Below, piece after piece: positions 19,751 to 28,961 of a stretch of 64,000 nucleotides of DNA (its first letter is position 1; every line of letters starts with the position of its first letter). Source of the DNA: Diacronema lutheri (taxonomy: Eukaryota; Haptophyta; Pavlovophyceae; Pavlovales; Pavlovaceae); NCBI GenBank assembly GCA_019448385.1, contig JAGTXO010000003.1, positions 1,116,001 through 1,180,000 on the forward strand. Direction: 5' to 3'. The notes beneath the pieces are model-generated. The model was given only the letters and a program-made list of their open reading frames with translations. It was not told where the DNA came from and searched no databases. Position numbers and translations under genes: made by a program.

Positions 19751-20998
19751 ATGGCGCTAGGCCCATGGACGAGGTTGCGGATGTTCGGAGGAATGCTCGG
19801 GGTGGTCTCGCTGAGCGCGCTAGCGAGCATCAGCCTGCTCGCGCAGCCAATGCCAGAAGCGCAGCTCTCCGCCAAGCCGCGCTGCTTTTTTGCCGTGCAG
19901 CTCGCCGACCCGCAGCTCGGCATCAAGAACGCCTTCAGCCCGCTGCCAAATGTTGCTCTCGACTGGTCCCGCGAGCTCGCGATGCTCAACCTTGCCATAG
20001 AGCACGTGAATCGGCTCGCGCCGCGCTTCGTCATTCTGTCGGGAGACATGCAGAACTGGACGCCCGCACACGATGGCGCGGCCGCGAGCAACGGCGTGCT
20101 CTCGGCCGGCTACGGCGACGTGGGCGCGCGCCAGGCGGCAAGCGTGCGGCGCGCGCTCGACGCGCTCGAGCCGCCGGTGCTGAGCGTCACACCGGGCAAC
20201 CACGACCTGGGCGACGCGCCCGACGCCTCAAGCGTTGGCGCGTTTCGCGTGCGCTGGGGCGCCGACCGCGCCTCATTCGTCTTGGGCGCGACGCGGCGTG
20301 CCGACGGCGCACACGGTGGCGTGCACTTCCTCTCTGTCGACTCGCTGCTCGCGATGAACGCGACGGCGCCCGGAATGCGGGCGGAGCGGGACGCGCAGCT
20401 TACCTGGCTGCGCACGCGCCTCGCCGCGGCCGACGACACGCGCGCGAGCGGCGTCGTGCTCCTCACACACATCTGCCCGTTTGTGGGTGCTGCGGACGAG
20501 CCGGCGGGCTGGGCCAACTGGCCGCTCGCCGAGCGTGAGGAGGTGCTGCGAATGGCGCTGTCGCGTGAGGGCGTGCGGCCGCGCCTCGTCATCTGCGGCC
20601 ACTTCCACGGCAACGTCGTCTCGTCCTCAGCCGCGTTTGGCGCGCCGTTTGACGCCGTGACTACGTCGGCCGTCGGGTGCACGATCGCGTGGAACGGCGT
20701 CATGTCGGGCACGCACACGCCGACGGACGCGAGCGAGATCGCAAGCGCGCCGACGGGCGCGCGCGCATTCGCCGACTACGTGCTGCGCGATCACGCGCGC
20801 GGCCCGGTCGACCCGCGCCGCGCGGACGAGCGCGTGCGGTGCGCGCCCAACGTGACGGGCGTCCGGCTGTTTGAGTTTTGCGCCGAGCGCGGGTTTCGGC
20901 ACAAGTGGTTCACGCTCGACGAGCTCGCGAGCGTGCCGCGCCTCACGCCCGCCGGCGGCGCGCAAGCGTTCGGTGACGCGCCCTTCACGCGCTTCTGA
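19751..20998 (+). CDS. Calcineurin-like metallophosphoesterase, CPPED1-like
   Basis: 415 residues, single exon. The N-terminus is hydrophobic (about residues 10-32) and may be a signal or anchor. Metal-binding motifs are in order: LADPQ (Asp53, with Gln where many relatives have His, as in CPPED1), SGDMQN (Gly98-Asp99), PGNHD (149-152), LLTHI and CGHFHGN. CPPED1 relatives are Ser/Thr phosphatases. The DxQ form and the GDxQN context favour that subgroup over generic phosphodiesterases. It shares a promoter region with the ABHD-type hydrolase upstream and is followed in the same direction, after 72 bp, by the pseudo-M48 gene. Confidence 0.88.
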   Translation: MALGPWTRLRMFGGMLGVVSLSALASISLLAQPMPEAQLSAKPRCFFAVQLADPQLGIKNAFSPLPNVALDWSRELAMLNLAIEHVNRLAPRFVILSGDMQNWTPAHDGAAASNGVLSAGYGDVGARQAASVRRALDALEPPVLSVTPGNHDLGDAPDASSVGAFRVRWGADRASFVLGATRRADGAHGGVHFLSVDSLLAMNATAPGMRAERDAQLTWLRTRLAAADDTRASGVVLLTHICPFVGAADEPAGWANWPLAEREEVLRMALSREGVRPRLVICGHFHGNVVSSSAAFGAPFDAVTTSAVGCTIAWNGVMSGTHTPTDASEIASAPTGARAFADYVLRDHARGPVDPRRADERVRCAPNVTGVRLFEFCAERGFRHKWFTLDELASVPRLTPAGGAQAFGDAPFTRF

Positions 20999-21070
20999 GC
21001 TTTTGCGCTCCAACGGCGCCATCGCCATCGAAATTCGCCGCCATCGTCATCACGTGCCGTACTCGTTGAA

Positions 21071-22402
21071 ATGCTGCGTCGCGCGGGCGTCGCGCTCGGC
21101 ACGGTGGGCGCCGCAGCGGCGGCATGGGTCGCGGCGCAGCCGAGCCGCGAGCCCGAGCTAGGGAAGGCGTGCTTTGATCGGCACGTTGCCGCCGCCGGTC
21201 GGATGGTCGTCAACGGCAACGAGGAGGCGCACAAGCGCGTCGCGCGCACGCGCGACCTGATCGTTGCCGTCGAACCGTCGCTCGCGCGCTGGACGTTCGC
21301 TGTCGTGCAGTCCGAGTCGAGCCAGGTGGTCTCGTTGCCCGGCGGGCACGCGATCATCAATTCGGGCGCCTTTGACCTGCTCGACGCGCCCGGCCTCGAC
21401 CTGCTCGTCGCGCGCGAGATGGCGCTCGCCGAGGGAAGCCGCGGGCTCGCCGCGCGCGCGCTCGCGCTCGCGCACGCGCTCGCGCCGGGCAGCGAGGTGG
21501 TTCTCGACGTGGCCGCCGGGCTGGCGCCAAGCTCCTCGCAGCTCCTCACCGCAGAGCGCCGCGCCCTCTCGCTCATGGCGCGCAGCTGCTTCGACCCGAC
21601 CGAAGTCACGCCACGCGTCGGGACGCTCACGCGTGTGTGCGGCGGCGACCCGGCCGACGCGGCGCAACGCGCGGAGCAGCTGGGCGCGGACGTGCCCGCA
21701 GCGCTCGACGAGGCGGCAGGCGCGCTCCTCGCCCTCGCCGACGCCTCCGCCGACTCGGCCGACGGCGCGCGCGCCCTGATGCGCGCGATGCGCGACGCGC
21801 GCGGGGGCGTGTTGCTCTTATCCCTCGTCGACCATGGCGACGCGGATGCGGCAAGCCCGCGCCTCGCCGCGCTGATGGGCGCGGCGGCGCGTGTCTTTGA
21901 ACGGCTCGCGGCCGAGCGCGCGTACCACCCGTTCCTTACGCAGACGCAGACCGTCACGTCGCTTCTGTCCGCTGCGTGCGCGCCCGACGGCGAGACGGCC
22001 GCCGCCGCGTGCCGCGCGCTGCGCGCGCTCGCCGCCGACGAGCGCAATGACCATGCCTTCCAGGGGGCGGAGCTGGCGATCCTGAGCGATCTCGGCGTGA
22101 GCGCATCGTCGGAGCCCGCCGCGCTTGCCGCGCAGGAGGCCGTCGCCCTCCTGCTCGCGCGGCAAGCGCAGCGGGCCCAGAGCCGCGCGCAGCGGTCGGC
22201 GCAGGTCGCGCACGCGCGCGCAAAGGTCGAGCAGCAGATCGCGGCGCGCAGGGACAAGGAGGGCAAGACGCAGGAGGCCAAGGACCGGCGGCGGCGAATC
22301 TCGCAGCTCTTTGGCCCGCTGACGCGCAAGAAGCGTGCGATGGCGGGCGGCGCCACGGCGGCGCCGCAGGGCCAGGATGAGGGCCAGTCGGTAGGCAGCT
22401 GA
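21071..22402 (+). CDS. M48-like (Oma1/HtpX-type) protein lacking the zinc motif
   Basis: 443 residues with an N-terminal hydrophobic segment. Residues 70-125 follow the M48 peptidase pattern closely: WTFAVVQSESSQVVSLPGG, then HAIINSGAFDLL, then a helix where HExxH should be. Here it reads AREMALAE, so both zinc histidines are replaced (Arg115, Leu119) while Glu116 remains. A CFDP segment matches the later conserved 'xDP' turn. The second half is alpha-helical, perhaps armadillo-like, and the C-terminus is basic and charged. It is probably a catalytically dead M48 relative used as a scaffold or regulator. No signs of pseudogene decay are seen. Confidence 0.65.
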   Translation: MLRRAGVALGTVGAAAAAWVAAQPSREPELGKACFDRHVAAAGRMVVNGNEEAHKRVARTRDLIVAVEPSLARWTFAVVQSESSQVVSLPGGHAIINSGAFDLLDAPGLDLLVAREMALAEGSRGLAARALALAHALAPGSEVVLDVAAGLAPSSSQLLTAERRALSLMARSCFDPTEVTPRVGTLTRVCGGDPADAAQRAEQLGADVPAALDEAAGALLALADASADSADGARALMRAMRDARGGVLLLSLVDHGDADAASPRLAALMGAAARVFERLAAERAYHPFLTQTQTVTSLLSAACAPDGETAAAACRALRALAADERNDHAFQGAELAILSDLGVSASSEPAALAAQEAVALLLARQAQRAQSRAQRSAQVAHARAKVEQQIAARRDKEGKTQEAKDRRRRISQLFGPLTRKKRAMAGGATAAPQGQDEGQSVGS

Positions 22403-22536
22403 CCGCGGGGCCCCACTGAAGACGCTGTGGTCATCACCGCCCACCGCGACGTGACAGGCTGGCTCGGCCGCGTGGGGTAAAGGGCCTCCCGCGTCACGCC
22501 TAGCTGGTGCACTTTGGCCGAGGAGGGCGTGTGACA

Positions 22537-25083
22537 TCACCCGCCAGTCGGCGCGCGCGTGGCCTGCTGCGCCTGCGCCTGCGCCTGCGCCTGCGCCTGC
22601 GCCGCCATCATCCGGTTGCGCGCCTGCGCCTTGGCCTTTCGCACCTGCTGATTGACGACCTGGTGGCGCTTCGCCACGGCGACGCGCTGTGCGCCGCCGC
22701 CGCCGCCGCCGTTCCGGCCGCCGCCGCCGCCGCCACCCGTCTCGCGATAAAAGTCGCTGTCGCCGCCCGAGAGCGCGTTCGCGAGCTTGATCGTGCGGCG
22801 CACACCGCCGAGCAACCCAATCGCCTTGGCGTCCTCGTCGTCCTCGGCCGCCTCGACCTGCCCGTCGTCGTCCGTCGCGCAGATCACCTTGCCCAGCAGC
22901 TCGAGCTGCTCGGCAACGGTTGAGAGCGCGAGCGGCTGATCGCGCGCGCCCGCGCCGCCTTCGCTCTCGTCGCGCAGCTCGTCGATCACCTCAAAGTCGT
23001 AGCCCTGGTCAATGAGGAACTGCTGGCGCTTGGCCGAGTAGAACATCTCGGCCGTGTCGCGCGAGATGAGCGTGTAGAACCACGCGTTCACCACGCCCGG
23101 CACGGCGCCCTTCTTGGCGCGCAGGATGCGGCCGAGACGCTGCGCCTCCTGCCGGCGCGCGCCGAAGTGCGAGTTGACTTGTATGATCACGTTGGCCTCG
23201 GGGATGTCGATGGACGTGTCGCCGACGGCGGAGAGGAAGATGGTCTTGACCATGTGATCCTCGCGAAACTTTGCGAGCACCTCCTGCCGCTCGCGCTCGG
23301 GCGTCTTGCCGTGGATCATGAGCCTATTGAAGAGGCGCGCGTACGTGGTGAGTGCGAGGATGTTGTCAGAGAAGACGATGATCTTGTCGCCGCGCGCCTC
23401 GTGCGAGCGCATGAGGAGCTCGCAGTTGCGCAGCTTGTTCGGGTTGAGCGCGTACAGCAACAGCCGCTTTGCCTGCGATGGCTGCCGCAGGTACTCGGCG
23501 TAGAACTCGCGCGTCATCGGGCACCACACGTCCTGGCACTTCACCGTCGCGATCGCGCCCGCGCGCTGCAGGTCGAGCCAGTTCGCCTCGTAGAGCTTGG
23601 GGCCGATGAGGTAGTTCAGGTCGTCCACCTTCTCGTCCTCGCGAACCAGCGTCGCCGTCAACCCGAGCTTGGCGTGGGCGCGAACGATGTCGATCACCTT
23701 GCGGAATGTGTTCGCGGGCGCGACGTGCACCTCGTCGAGCAGGAGCAGGCCCCAGTCGCGCGACGAGATCGCGCGCATCACGGCGGACGACTCGCGGCCG
23801 CGCGCGCCGCCAAAGCCGATCATGTGGAAGGTGGTGACGAGCACGCCCGCCTCGCGCACGCGCCCGTCTACGGGCTCTTCGCCGTCCTCCCACAAGTGCA
23901 GCTCGCAGTCGGGCAGCTGCGCGAGCGCGTCGTGCGCGCCCGGCGTCGTGCCGACGTGCGCGCGCGTGGCCGGCGCGCCGGGCGCGGCGGGCCTGGCGCG
24001 CGCATCGTTAATCCACAGGTCCTTGGTGCCGGCGGTGAAGACGCCGACGCGCCGCGGGTCGAGGTCGGTCCAGCGCAAAAACTCCTTGCGCCACTGCTGC
24101 ACGGAGACGGCGGACGTGCAGAGGACGAGGGTGGATTTCTTCACCGTGTTCGCCGCCGCGATCCCGACGAGCGTCTTGCCCGAGCCGCAGGGGAGGACGA
24201 TAATGCCCGAGCGCGCGCGGCCGTTGCCAAACATGCGCTGTAGCGCCTTCTCCTGGTAGTTGCGCAGCCGCTCCGTCCCGCGCAGCCCCATCGGCAGCGC
24301 GGGCGTGTGCGGGTCGGAGCGGTGCGAATATTCCTCGAGAACGGGCAAGCCGATGTCAAGGCACCGCTTCTTGACCACGCCGATCTGGTCGGCGGCGACC
24401 TCGACGGAGGTGTCGACGGCGGCGAGGTCCTCCTCCGCCACCGATGCGTCCGCGCCCGTCACGTGCTCCAGGTCCTCGATCATCAGCATGTCGGCCCCCG
24501 TGCTCGGCGCGCCGTCCGCGCCGGCCGCGCCGCGCGCGCCGCCGTCGCGGCCGGCGATGCGCGCCTGCGCGATGAGCGGGTCCTTGAGGAGCGTGGGCAG
24601 CTTGTCGCGCGAGCGAGCGCAGTCGAGGAAGTAGCGCTGCCGCTGCAGCACGAGCTTCACCTTGCCGTACTTGCCGGTCGCCTCGCGGATGAGCGCGAGC
24701 ACCTCGGGCCCGACCTCGAGCTTTGAGAGCTGCTGGAGCTTGAAGATGATGTCGTCGGTGGCGAGGCCGATGCTCGCGGCGGTGCACAGCGACGAGTCCG
24801 TGATGACATACTCGTGGATGTACTCGGGCCGGCACACCGGCTCGGCGATCGCGACGAGGAAATCGCTCGCTTGCTTGTACACGGGCGAGAAGCTCTCGAG
24901 GTACACGTGCCCGGCGGGCGTGACCCAGAGCGGTGCGTGCGGGTTGGTGACGACGCAGCCGCGCAGGTCGAGCGCACCGTGCGCCTGCTCGCCGCCGCCC
25001 CACCACGCGTCGCCCTCACCCTCCTCCCCGTAGTAGACCGCGGGCTCTGGCGGCCGCGCCGCGCGCGCGCGCTTGGCCGGCAT
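22537..25083 (-). CDS. XPB/Ssl2/ERCC3 DNA helicase-translocase of TFIIH
   Basis: 848 residues, single exon. The N-terminal damage-recognition-like domain includes PLWVTPAGHVYLESFSP. The helicase core has Walker A LPCGSGKTLVG, DEVH (LLLDEVHVAP), the RED motif in VREDEKVDDL, the YLIGPKLYEANWLDL segment diagnostic of XPB, and motif VI EAQRLGRILR. XPB opens promoters in transcription and acts in nucleotide excision repair. The C-terminus is low complexity: Gly-rich, then a GCCTGC repeat (22570-22603) giving Ala-Gln repeats. The ATG at 25083 is chosen because it is the nearest to the conserved region; only 53 bp separate it from the divergent F-box start. Confidence 0.95.
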   Translation of the reverse strand: MPAKRARAARPPEPAVYYGEEGEGDAWWGGGEQAHGALDLRGCVVTNPHAPLWVTPAGHVYLESFSPVYKQASDFLVAIAEPVCRPEYIHEYVITDSSLCTAASIGLATDDIIFKLQQLSKLEVGPEVLALIREATGKYGKVKLVLQRQRYFLDCARSRDKLPTLLKDPLIAQARIAGRDGGARGAAGADGAPSTGADMLMIEDLEHVTGADASVAEEDLAAVDTSVEVAADQIGVVKKRCLDIGLPVLEEYSHRSDPHTPALPMGLRGTERLRNYQEKALQRMFGNGRARSGIIVLPCGSGKTLVGIAAANTVKKSTLVLCTSAVSVQQWRKEFLRWTDLDPRRVGVFTAGTKDLWINDARARPAAPGAPATRAHVGTTPGAHDALAQLPDCELHLWEDGEEPVDGRVREAGVLVTTFHMIGFGGARGRESSAVMRAISSRDWGLLLLDEVHVAPANTFRKVIDIVRAHAKLGLTATLVREDEKVDDLNYLIGPKLYEANWLDLQRAGAIATVKCQDVWCPMTREFYAEYLRQPSQAKRLLLYALNPNKLRNCELLMRSHEARGDKIIVFSDNILALTTYARLFNRLMIHGKTPERERQEVLAKFREDHMVKTIFLSAVGDTSIDIPEANVIIQVNSHFGARRQEAQRLGRILRAKKGAVPGVVNAWFYTLISRDTAEMFYSAKRQQFLIDQGYDFEVIDELRDESEGGAGARDQPLALSTVAEQLELLGKVICATDDDGQVEAAEDDEDAKAIGLLGGVRRTIKLANALSGGDSDFYRETGGGGGGGRNGGGGGGAQRVAVAKRHQVVNQQVRKAKAQARNRMMAAQAQAQAQAQAQQATRAPTGG

Positions 25084-25136
25084 CGCGGGCGCGACCCGCG
25101 GCCGCCTCCGACCAAGTGTGCTCGCTCGTTTGGACG
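25084..25136. promoter_or_regulatory. 53-bp shared upstream region of XPB and F-box genes
   Basis: Both start codons lie at the ends of this gap, so both promoters and 5' leaders must fit here or inside the opposite gene. It contains GC-rich palindromic sequence near the XPB side and no TATA-like element. Confidence 0.45.
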
Positions 25137-26543
25137 ATGGCCGCGGAGGAGGACAGGCTGACGGCGCTGCTGCAGCTGCCCGACGCGGTGCTCGTAAGCG
25201 TGCTGACGCTCGCTGGCCGCGCGTCCGTCGCCGCCGCGTGCTCAACCTGCCGCGCGCTCCGCGCGCTCTCGGAGAACGACTCGATATGGTGCGCGCTCTA
25301 CAAGGCGCGCTACGGCCGGCGGTACGACCTCGCGACGCCCGAGGTGTGGGGGCTCGAGACGTATCGCGACGCGTGCCGCGTGCTCAAGCGCGTCGAGCTG
25401 CTCCCGGGCCTCTTCGTCACGCTCTCCGACTTCCCGTGGGGCCAGCTCGTCGCCGTGCGCCTCGACCCGCTCTCGGGCCGGCTCGTCGGCCAGCAGCTCG
25501 GCGTCGGGCTGAGCGGCGCGCGCGCGGGCGTGGAGCACGGCGAGGAGCTCTTTGCGACGGACCTGCTCGATGCGGAGCGCGTCGGCTCGGCGAGCGCCGC
25601 CGATGAGAGCCTCGTCCGCGCCGTCGTCGGTTCGCGCGACGCGACGCTGCTGCACTCGCGCGGCTCGTCGACCGCCGAGCGCGCGCTCGTGCGACAGCTC
25701 GCGCCGGTCGCGCCGCCGAACGACGCAGAGCTGCTCCGGCCGTGGTTGGCGAACCTGCTCTCCGTGCACCACCTCTTCGACGCCGTGTACCCGCCCGCGC
25801 ACACGGTGAAGCTCCACGCCGCTGACTTGCTCCTCTGCGCGCTCTCGCCGCCGGACGGCACGCCCACGGCGGGCGTGGGCGCGGGCGCGGGCGCGATGCC
25901 GATCACGGCGGCGCCGCCGCGCGCGCTGAGCTGGCTGCTCGGCCAGCTCGACGAGCAGTGGCGCCGGCGGCCGGCCAACGCGCGCGGGCGCGACGACAGT
26001 GCCGCCGGTTCCGCCGACGGCGTGGGTCACATTGCCCCAGGCCTCGCGCCGCGCCCCTTCGTGTGCCTCGCGCGCGTGCACCACCCATCGGCCGAGTGGC
26101 CGGCGTGGCCCGCGGCCGTGCGCGCCGAGCTGCAGCCGCAGCTCGACAGCCTGCCGCAACTCGGCCTCTACGCCGCTGACTACGGCGCGCAGTATGGCCA
26201 GCGCCGCGTTGAGGTTGTGCAGCTGCGCGTCGAGACGCTGCCGGCGGCGGGCGTGTGCGGCGGCGGCAGCGGCGGCGGTAGCGGCGGCGGCGGCGCGGGT
26301 GCGGCCGGCTCTACGGGCTGGTTTCTGAAGGATGACGGCACCTTCGATGCGGGCGCGACCTACCTGCTCGGCGTGAAGGTGTGCGGCGACACGCACGTGC
26401 CGCAGGGCGCCACCTCGTTCGCCGTCCCGCTGCTCGACGCCTCGGGCCGGGCGGCGCGGCCGTGCGTCGCCGGTCCAACCGACGCGGCAGGCCGCCAGTC
26501 GTGGCCCGAGCAGGTAGGCTCGCTTTGCGGAGGGCGAAGATGA
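25137..26543 (+). CDS. F-box protein
   Basis: 468 residues. The N-terminus carries an F-box: LLQLPDAVLVSVLTLAGR, then ACSTCRALRALSENDSIWCALYKARYG, including the usual leucine-proline start and the W..L end. The remainder, including HHLFDAVYPPAHTVKLHAADLL and RPFVCLARVHH, is not recognised. A Gly-rich loop lies near residues 383-400. It presumably serves as a substrate adaptor of an SCF ubiquitin ligase. The in-frame codon at 25116 is GTG, so the ATG at 25137 is taken as start. Confidence 0.7.
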   Translation: MAAEEDRLTALLQLPDAVLVSVLTLAGRASVAAACSTCRALRALSENDSIWCALYKARYGRRYDLATPEVWGLETYRDACRVLKRVELLPGLFVTLSDFPWGQLVAVRLDPLSGRLVGQQLGVGLSGARAGVEHGEELFATDLLDAERVGSASAADESLVRAVVGSRDATLLHSRGSSTAERALVRQLAPVAPPNDAELLRPWLANLLSVHHLFDAVYPPAHTVKLHAADLLLCALSPPDGTPTAGVGAGAGAMPITAAPPRALSWLLGQLDEQWRRRPANARGRDDSAAGSADGVGHIAPGLAPRPFVCLARVHHPSAEWPAWPAAVRAELQPQLDSLPQLGLYAADYGAQYGQRRVEVVQLRVETLPAAGVCGGGSGGGSGGGGAGAAGSTGWFLKDDGTFDAGATYLLGVKVCGDTHVPQGATSFAVPLLDASGRAARPCVAGPTDAAGRQSWPEQVGSLCGGRR

Positions 26544-26597
26544 CGGCATGGTGCATTGGCGAGGACTGAGACAAAACAGAGGGACGCGCGCGCCACC

Positions 26598-27770
26598 CTA
26601 CGCGGCGCGGGCGACTGCGCGCGCGCCGGCGGGCTGCGCGAGCTGTGCGCCGCGCTGCTCGGCCTCCTTGAGCCGGAACGCCGCGGCGCGCCGCGCGCTG
26701 TGCCGCTGTCGGCTCGGCGCGTTCTTGCCGCGTCGATTGCGCCGGCCGTCGTCGTCGTCTGCGTCCACATCGCACACGCTCTGCTCGCCCGCCGAGCTCG
26801 ACGGCGTGCGGGGGCGCATAGGGCGCGCCTGCGCGTCGTGCGGCGGCGGCGGCGACACGGGCGACGGTGCGTGCGCCGGCGCGCACGCATGCGCACGGGG
26901 CAGCCATGGCGCCGGCGGGAATGCACGCGCGTGCATCGGCGGCGTGGCAAGCAGGGACGACGGCGGAGAGGCGCTGTCGCTGCCGTATTCGACGGAAGGC
27001 GTGCCGCTGCCGGCGCGGCGGTCGACAAGCACGTCGCCCGCGCCGGCCCACGCGCCAGGCGCGCCCGCTGCTCCGGCGTCGTCCGGGTCGGGGTCGGCGC
27101 AGTGCACGGCGCGAACGTAGGCGGAGACAACGTTGGCGCCGAGCGCGTGCACGCCGCTCACGAACTCAAGAGTCTCGCCCGCCTGGAGGCCGAGGCGGCA
27201 GAGCTCCGTCGCGCCCTCGCACGTCTGCGCCGGGAAGCGCGAGCCCGCCGCGCAGCTCGCCTTCGGCCCGTAGAAGCGGTACGCGGGCGCGACGCCGAGC
27301 GGTCGCGTGCCAATCGGTCCGAACGGGCTCACAAACGACGAGCCGAACGGAGAGAAATACGCGGCGGCGCCGTCGAGCGGGTCGAGGCGGGGGAGCGCGA
27401 AATACCACGTCCGGTGCTGCGCGCCCGCGCCGGTGTGCCGTAGGTGCCGCTCGTCGATGAGGCGCGCGAGCTCGTACAGCGTGGCCGTGCCGGGTACGTG
27501 CACGACCGTAACGGCCGCGGCCGCCGACGCGCCGGAGGCGGGGTCGTAGGCGCGGTTCGTGAGGCGGAGCTCGTACTGCATGCGCGCGCCCTGCGCCGAG
27601 CCGTATGGCAGCAGCTCGGACGGCCCACGCCATGCCGGCGCGATGCGCGACGGCACGGCTGTGGACGCTGCGCCGGCGGCGAATGTTGCGCGCGGTGCGC
27701 CGCGCTCCGCCCACGCGCCGTGAGGCAGATCATCGATCAGGTGCGCGACCATCTCCTCGTGCGAGGGCAT
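26598..27770 (-). CDS. Unknown protein with a possible pRiA4b ORF3-like domain
   Basis: 390 residues, single exon; the ATG at 27770 is used because the codon at 27776 is TTG. Residues about 65-205 contain MQYELRLTNRAYDPASG, VVHVPGTATLYELARLIDE, a TWYFALPRL segment and LGLQAGETLEFVSG. That order is loosely like the beta-rich pRiA4b ORF3-like fold found in plasmid and algal proteins, but the match is weak. The C-terminal half is low complexity, with Pro-rich, acidic (DVDADDDDG) and basic stretches suggestive of nuclear sorting. It is divergent from the deaminase gene (125 bp between starts) and convergent with the F-box gene (54-bp gap). Confidence 0.5.
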   Translation of the reverse strand: MPSHEEMVAHLIDDLPHGAWAERGAPRATFAAGAASTAVPSRIAPAWRGPSELLPYGSAQGARMQYELRLTNRAYDPASGASAAAAVTVVHVPGTATLYELARLIDERHLRHTGAGAQHRTWYFALPRLDPLDGAAAYFSPFGSSFVSPFGPIGTRPLGVAPAYRFYGPKASCAAGSRFPAQTCEGATELCRLGLQAGETLEFVSGVHALGANVVSAYVRAVHCADPDPDDAGAAGAPGAWAGAGDVLVDRRAGSGTPSVEYGSDSASPPSSLLATPPMHARAFPPAPWLPRAHACAPAHAPSPVSPPPPHDAQARPMRPRTPSSSAGEQSVCDVDADDDDGRRNRRGKNAPSRQRHSARRAAAFRLKEAEQRGAQLAQPAGARAVARAA

Positions 27771-27895
27771 CGTCAAAGCCGGCCCAAATATTTTCGCCGC
27801 CGGTCACTCACAAAAAGAGAGGAGGCGAGCCTGATTTGTATGATTCACGGATTCGCACTCTAAACGACCCTGAAAGTTGGTTCAAAAGAGGCGCG

Positions 27896-28765
27896 ATGGC
27901 GGCGTCGCTGGGCGCGATGGACGAGGGGCAGTTTTGCGACGCCTTCTTCCACGTCAAGCCGACGCCCGAGGCGGGCGTGAGCGCGACGTGTTGCCTGCGC
28001 GCGCCTGCTGGCTGCTGCTCCGGCAAGACTACCGCGCTCGTCGCGCACCTCGTCGACGCGCGCGGCGCGCTCGCGTACGGCGAGGTGTACGTGAACGTGT
28101 CCCAGCGCGACCACGCGGAGGACCTGCTGATGCGCGACGCGCGGCTGCTCGCGGCGGCAGAGGCAGCGGGCGTGGATACGACGCTGCGCGTTTGGCTCAC
28201 CGTCCAGCCATGCCACTTCTCGTCGGGCGACGACTCTCGCAGCTGCTCGCTTGGCCTGCTCCGCTGGCACGCGCGCGCGCTCGCGCCGCGCGGCGTGCGC
28301 GCGCTGCGGATCAAGGCGGCGTATCCGTATAGGGCGCACTGGGAGCCAGCGCTCATGTCAGACGAGGATCTGGCGCAGCTCGGTCGACGCGCATGGGGGG
28401 GCGGCGGCGGCCGCCGCTGCGGGCCCGCGTCACGGGCCGACGCGATCGCGCGCGCGCATGCGCTGCTGCGGAGCGCGCGCGAGGGGACGCGGCTGCTCGT
28501 GAGTTCGGAGGGGGCCGGCGTCACGCTTGACGCCTTCACGTCGCGCGACGACTGGGACGAGCTCGTGCGCATCTGCTGCACGGAGTCGGCGGCGCGCCGA
28601 TGGGCCGAGCGCGCGCCGCCCTTTGGCGCGGCGACGCTCGAAGCGCGCGCGCGGATGGACGCCTTTACGCAGAGTGTCTTTGACGGCTTTCGCGGTGGCG
28701 TTACGGCCGGCGCGGCCGGCGCGGCCGACGAGCCTGCGCGCGCGGCCGACTCATCAGCGGGATGA
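27896..28765 (+). CDS. AID/APOBEC-like deaminase
   Basis: 289 residues, single exon. It carries the zinc deaminase signature: DHAEDLL (His73, catalytic Glu75) on a helix, then LTVQPCHFSSGDDSRSCS (Cys106 and Cys117). A VYVNV strand precedes the HAE helix. The spaced PC...C with an HxSSG insert differs from cytidine or CDA-type deaminases and resembles the AID/APOBEC-like group reported from haptophytes, dictyostelids and some animals. Family members deaminate cytosine in nucleic acids. Substrate here is unknown; roles against invading elements or in mutation are inference. The C-terminus is Ala-rich. The start follows a TTCAAAAG motif by 8 bp. A long poly-G tract begins 27 bp after the stop. 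Confidence 0.8.
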   Translation: MAASLGAMDEGQFCDAFFHVKPTPEAGVSATCCLRAPAGCCSGKTTALVAHLVDARGALAYGEVYVNVSQRDHAEDLLMRDARLLAAAEAAGVDTTLRVWLTVQPCHFSSGDDSRSCSLGLLRWHARALAPRGVRALRIKAAYPYRAHWEPALMSDEDLAQLGRRAWGGGGGRRCGPASRADAIARAHALLRSAREGTRLLVSSEGAGVTLDAFTSRDDWDELVRICCTESAARRWAERAPPFGAATLEARARMDAFTQSVFDGFRGGVTAGAAGAADEPARAADSSAG

Positions 28766-28791
28766 GCATTGGCCCAGCTTGTGGCGCATCA

Positions 28792-28802
28792 GGGGGGGGG
28801 GT

Positions 28803-28839
<37 letters not shown>
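28792..28839 (+). repeat. Poly-G tract (about 47 G with one T)
   Basis: Nearly pure G run between the deaminase stop codon and the golgin start; the longest of four such tracts. It could form quadruplexes and affect transcript ends. Confidence 0.95.
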
Positions 28840-28843
<4 letters not shown>

Positions 28844-28961
28844 TTGGGGACAAGCGGACAAGCTGTCAAGCGCTCGCGCGCGGGCGTGCGGACTTTTGAC
28901 CTTCCAAAGGGGCAAACGTTTTTTTAAAAGTACTAATAGCTGGTCCGCGCGTCCGAGCGCG

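Noticed and set aside
28010-28045. P-loop (SGKTT) in the deaminase N-terminus
   Set aside because: The motif is isolated, with no Walker B or NTPase fold around it; probably chance.
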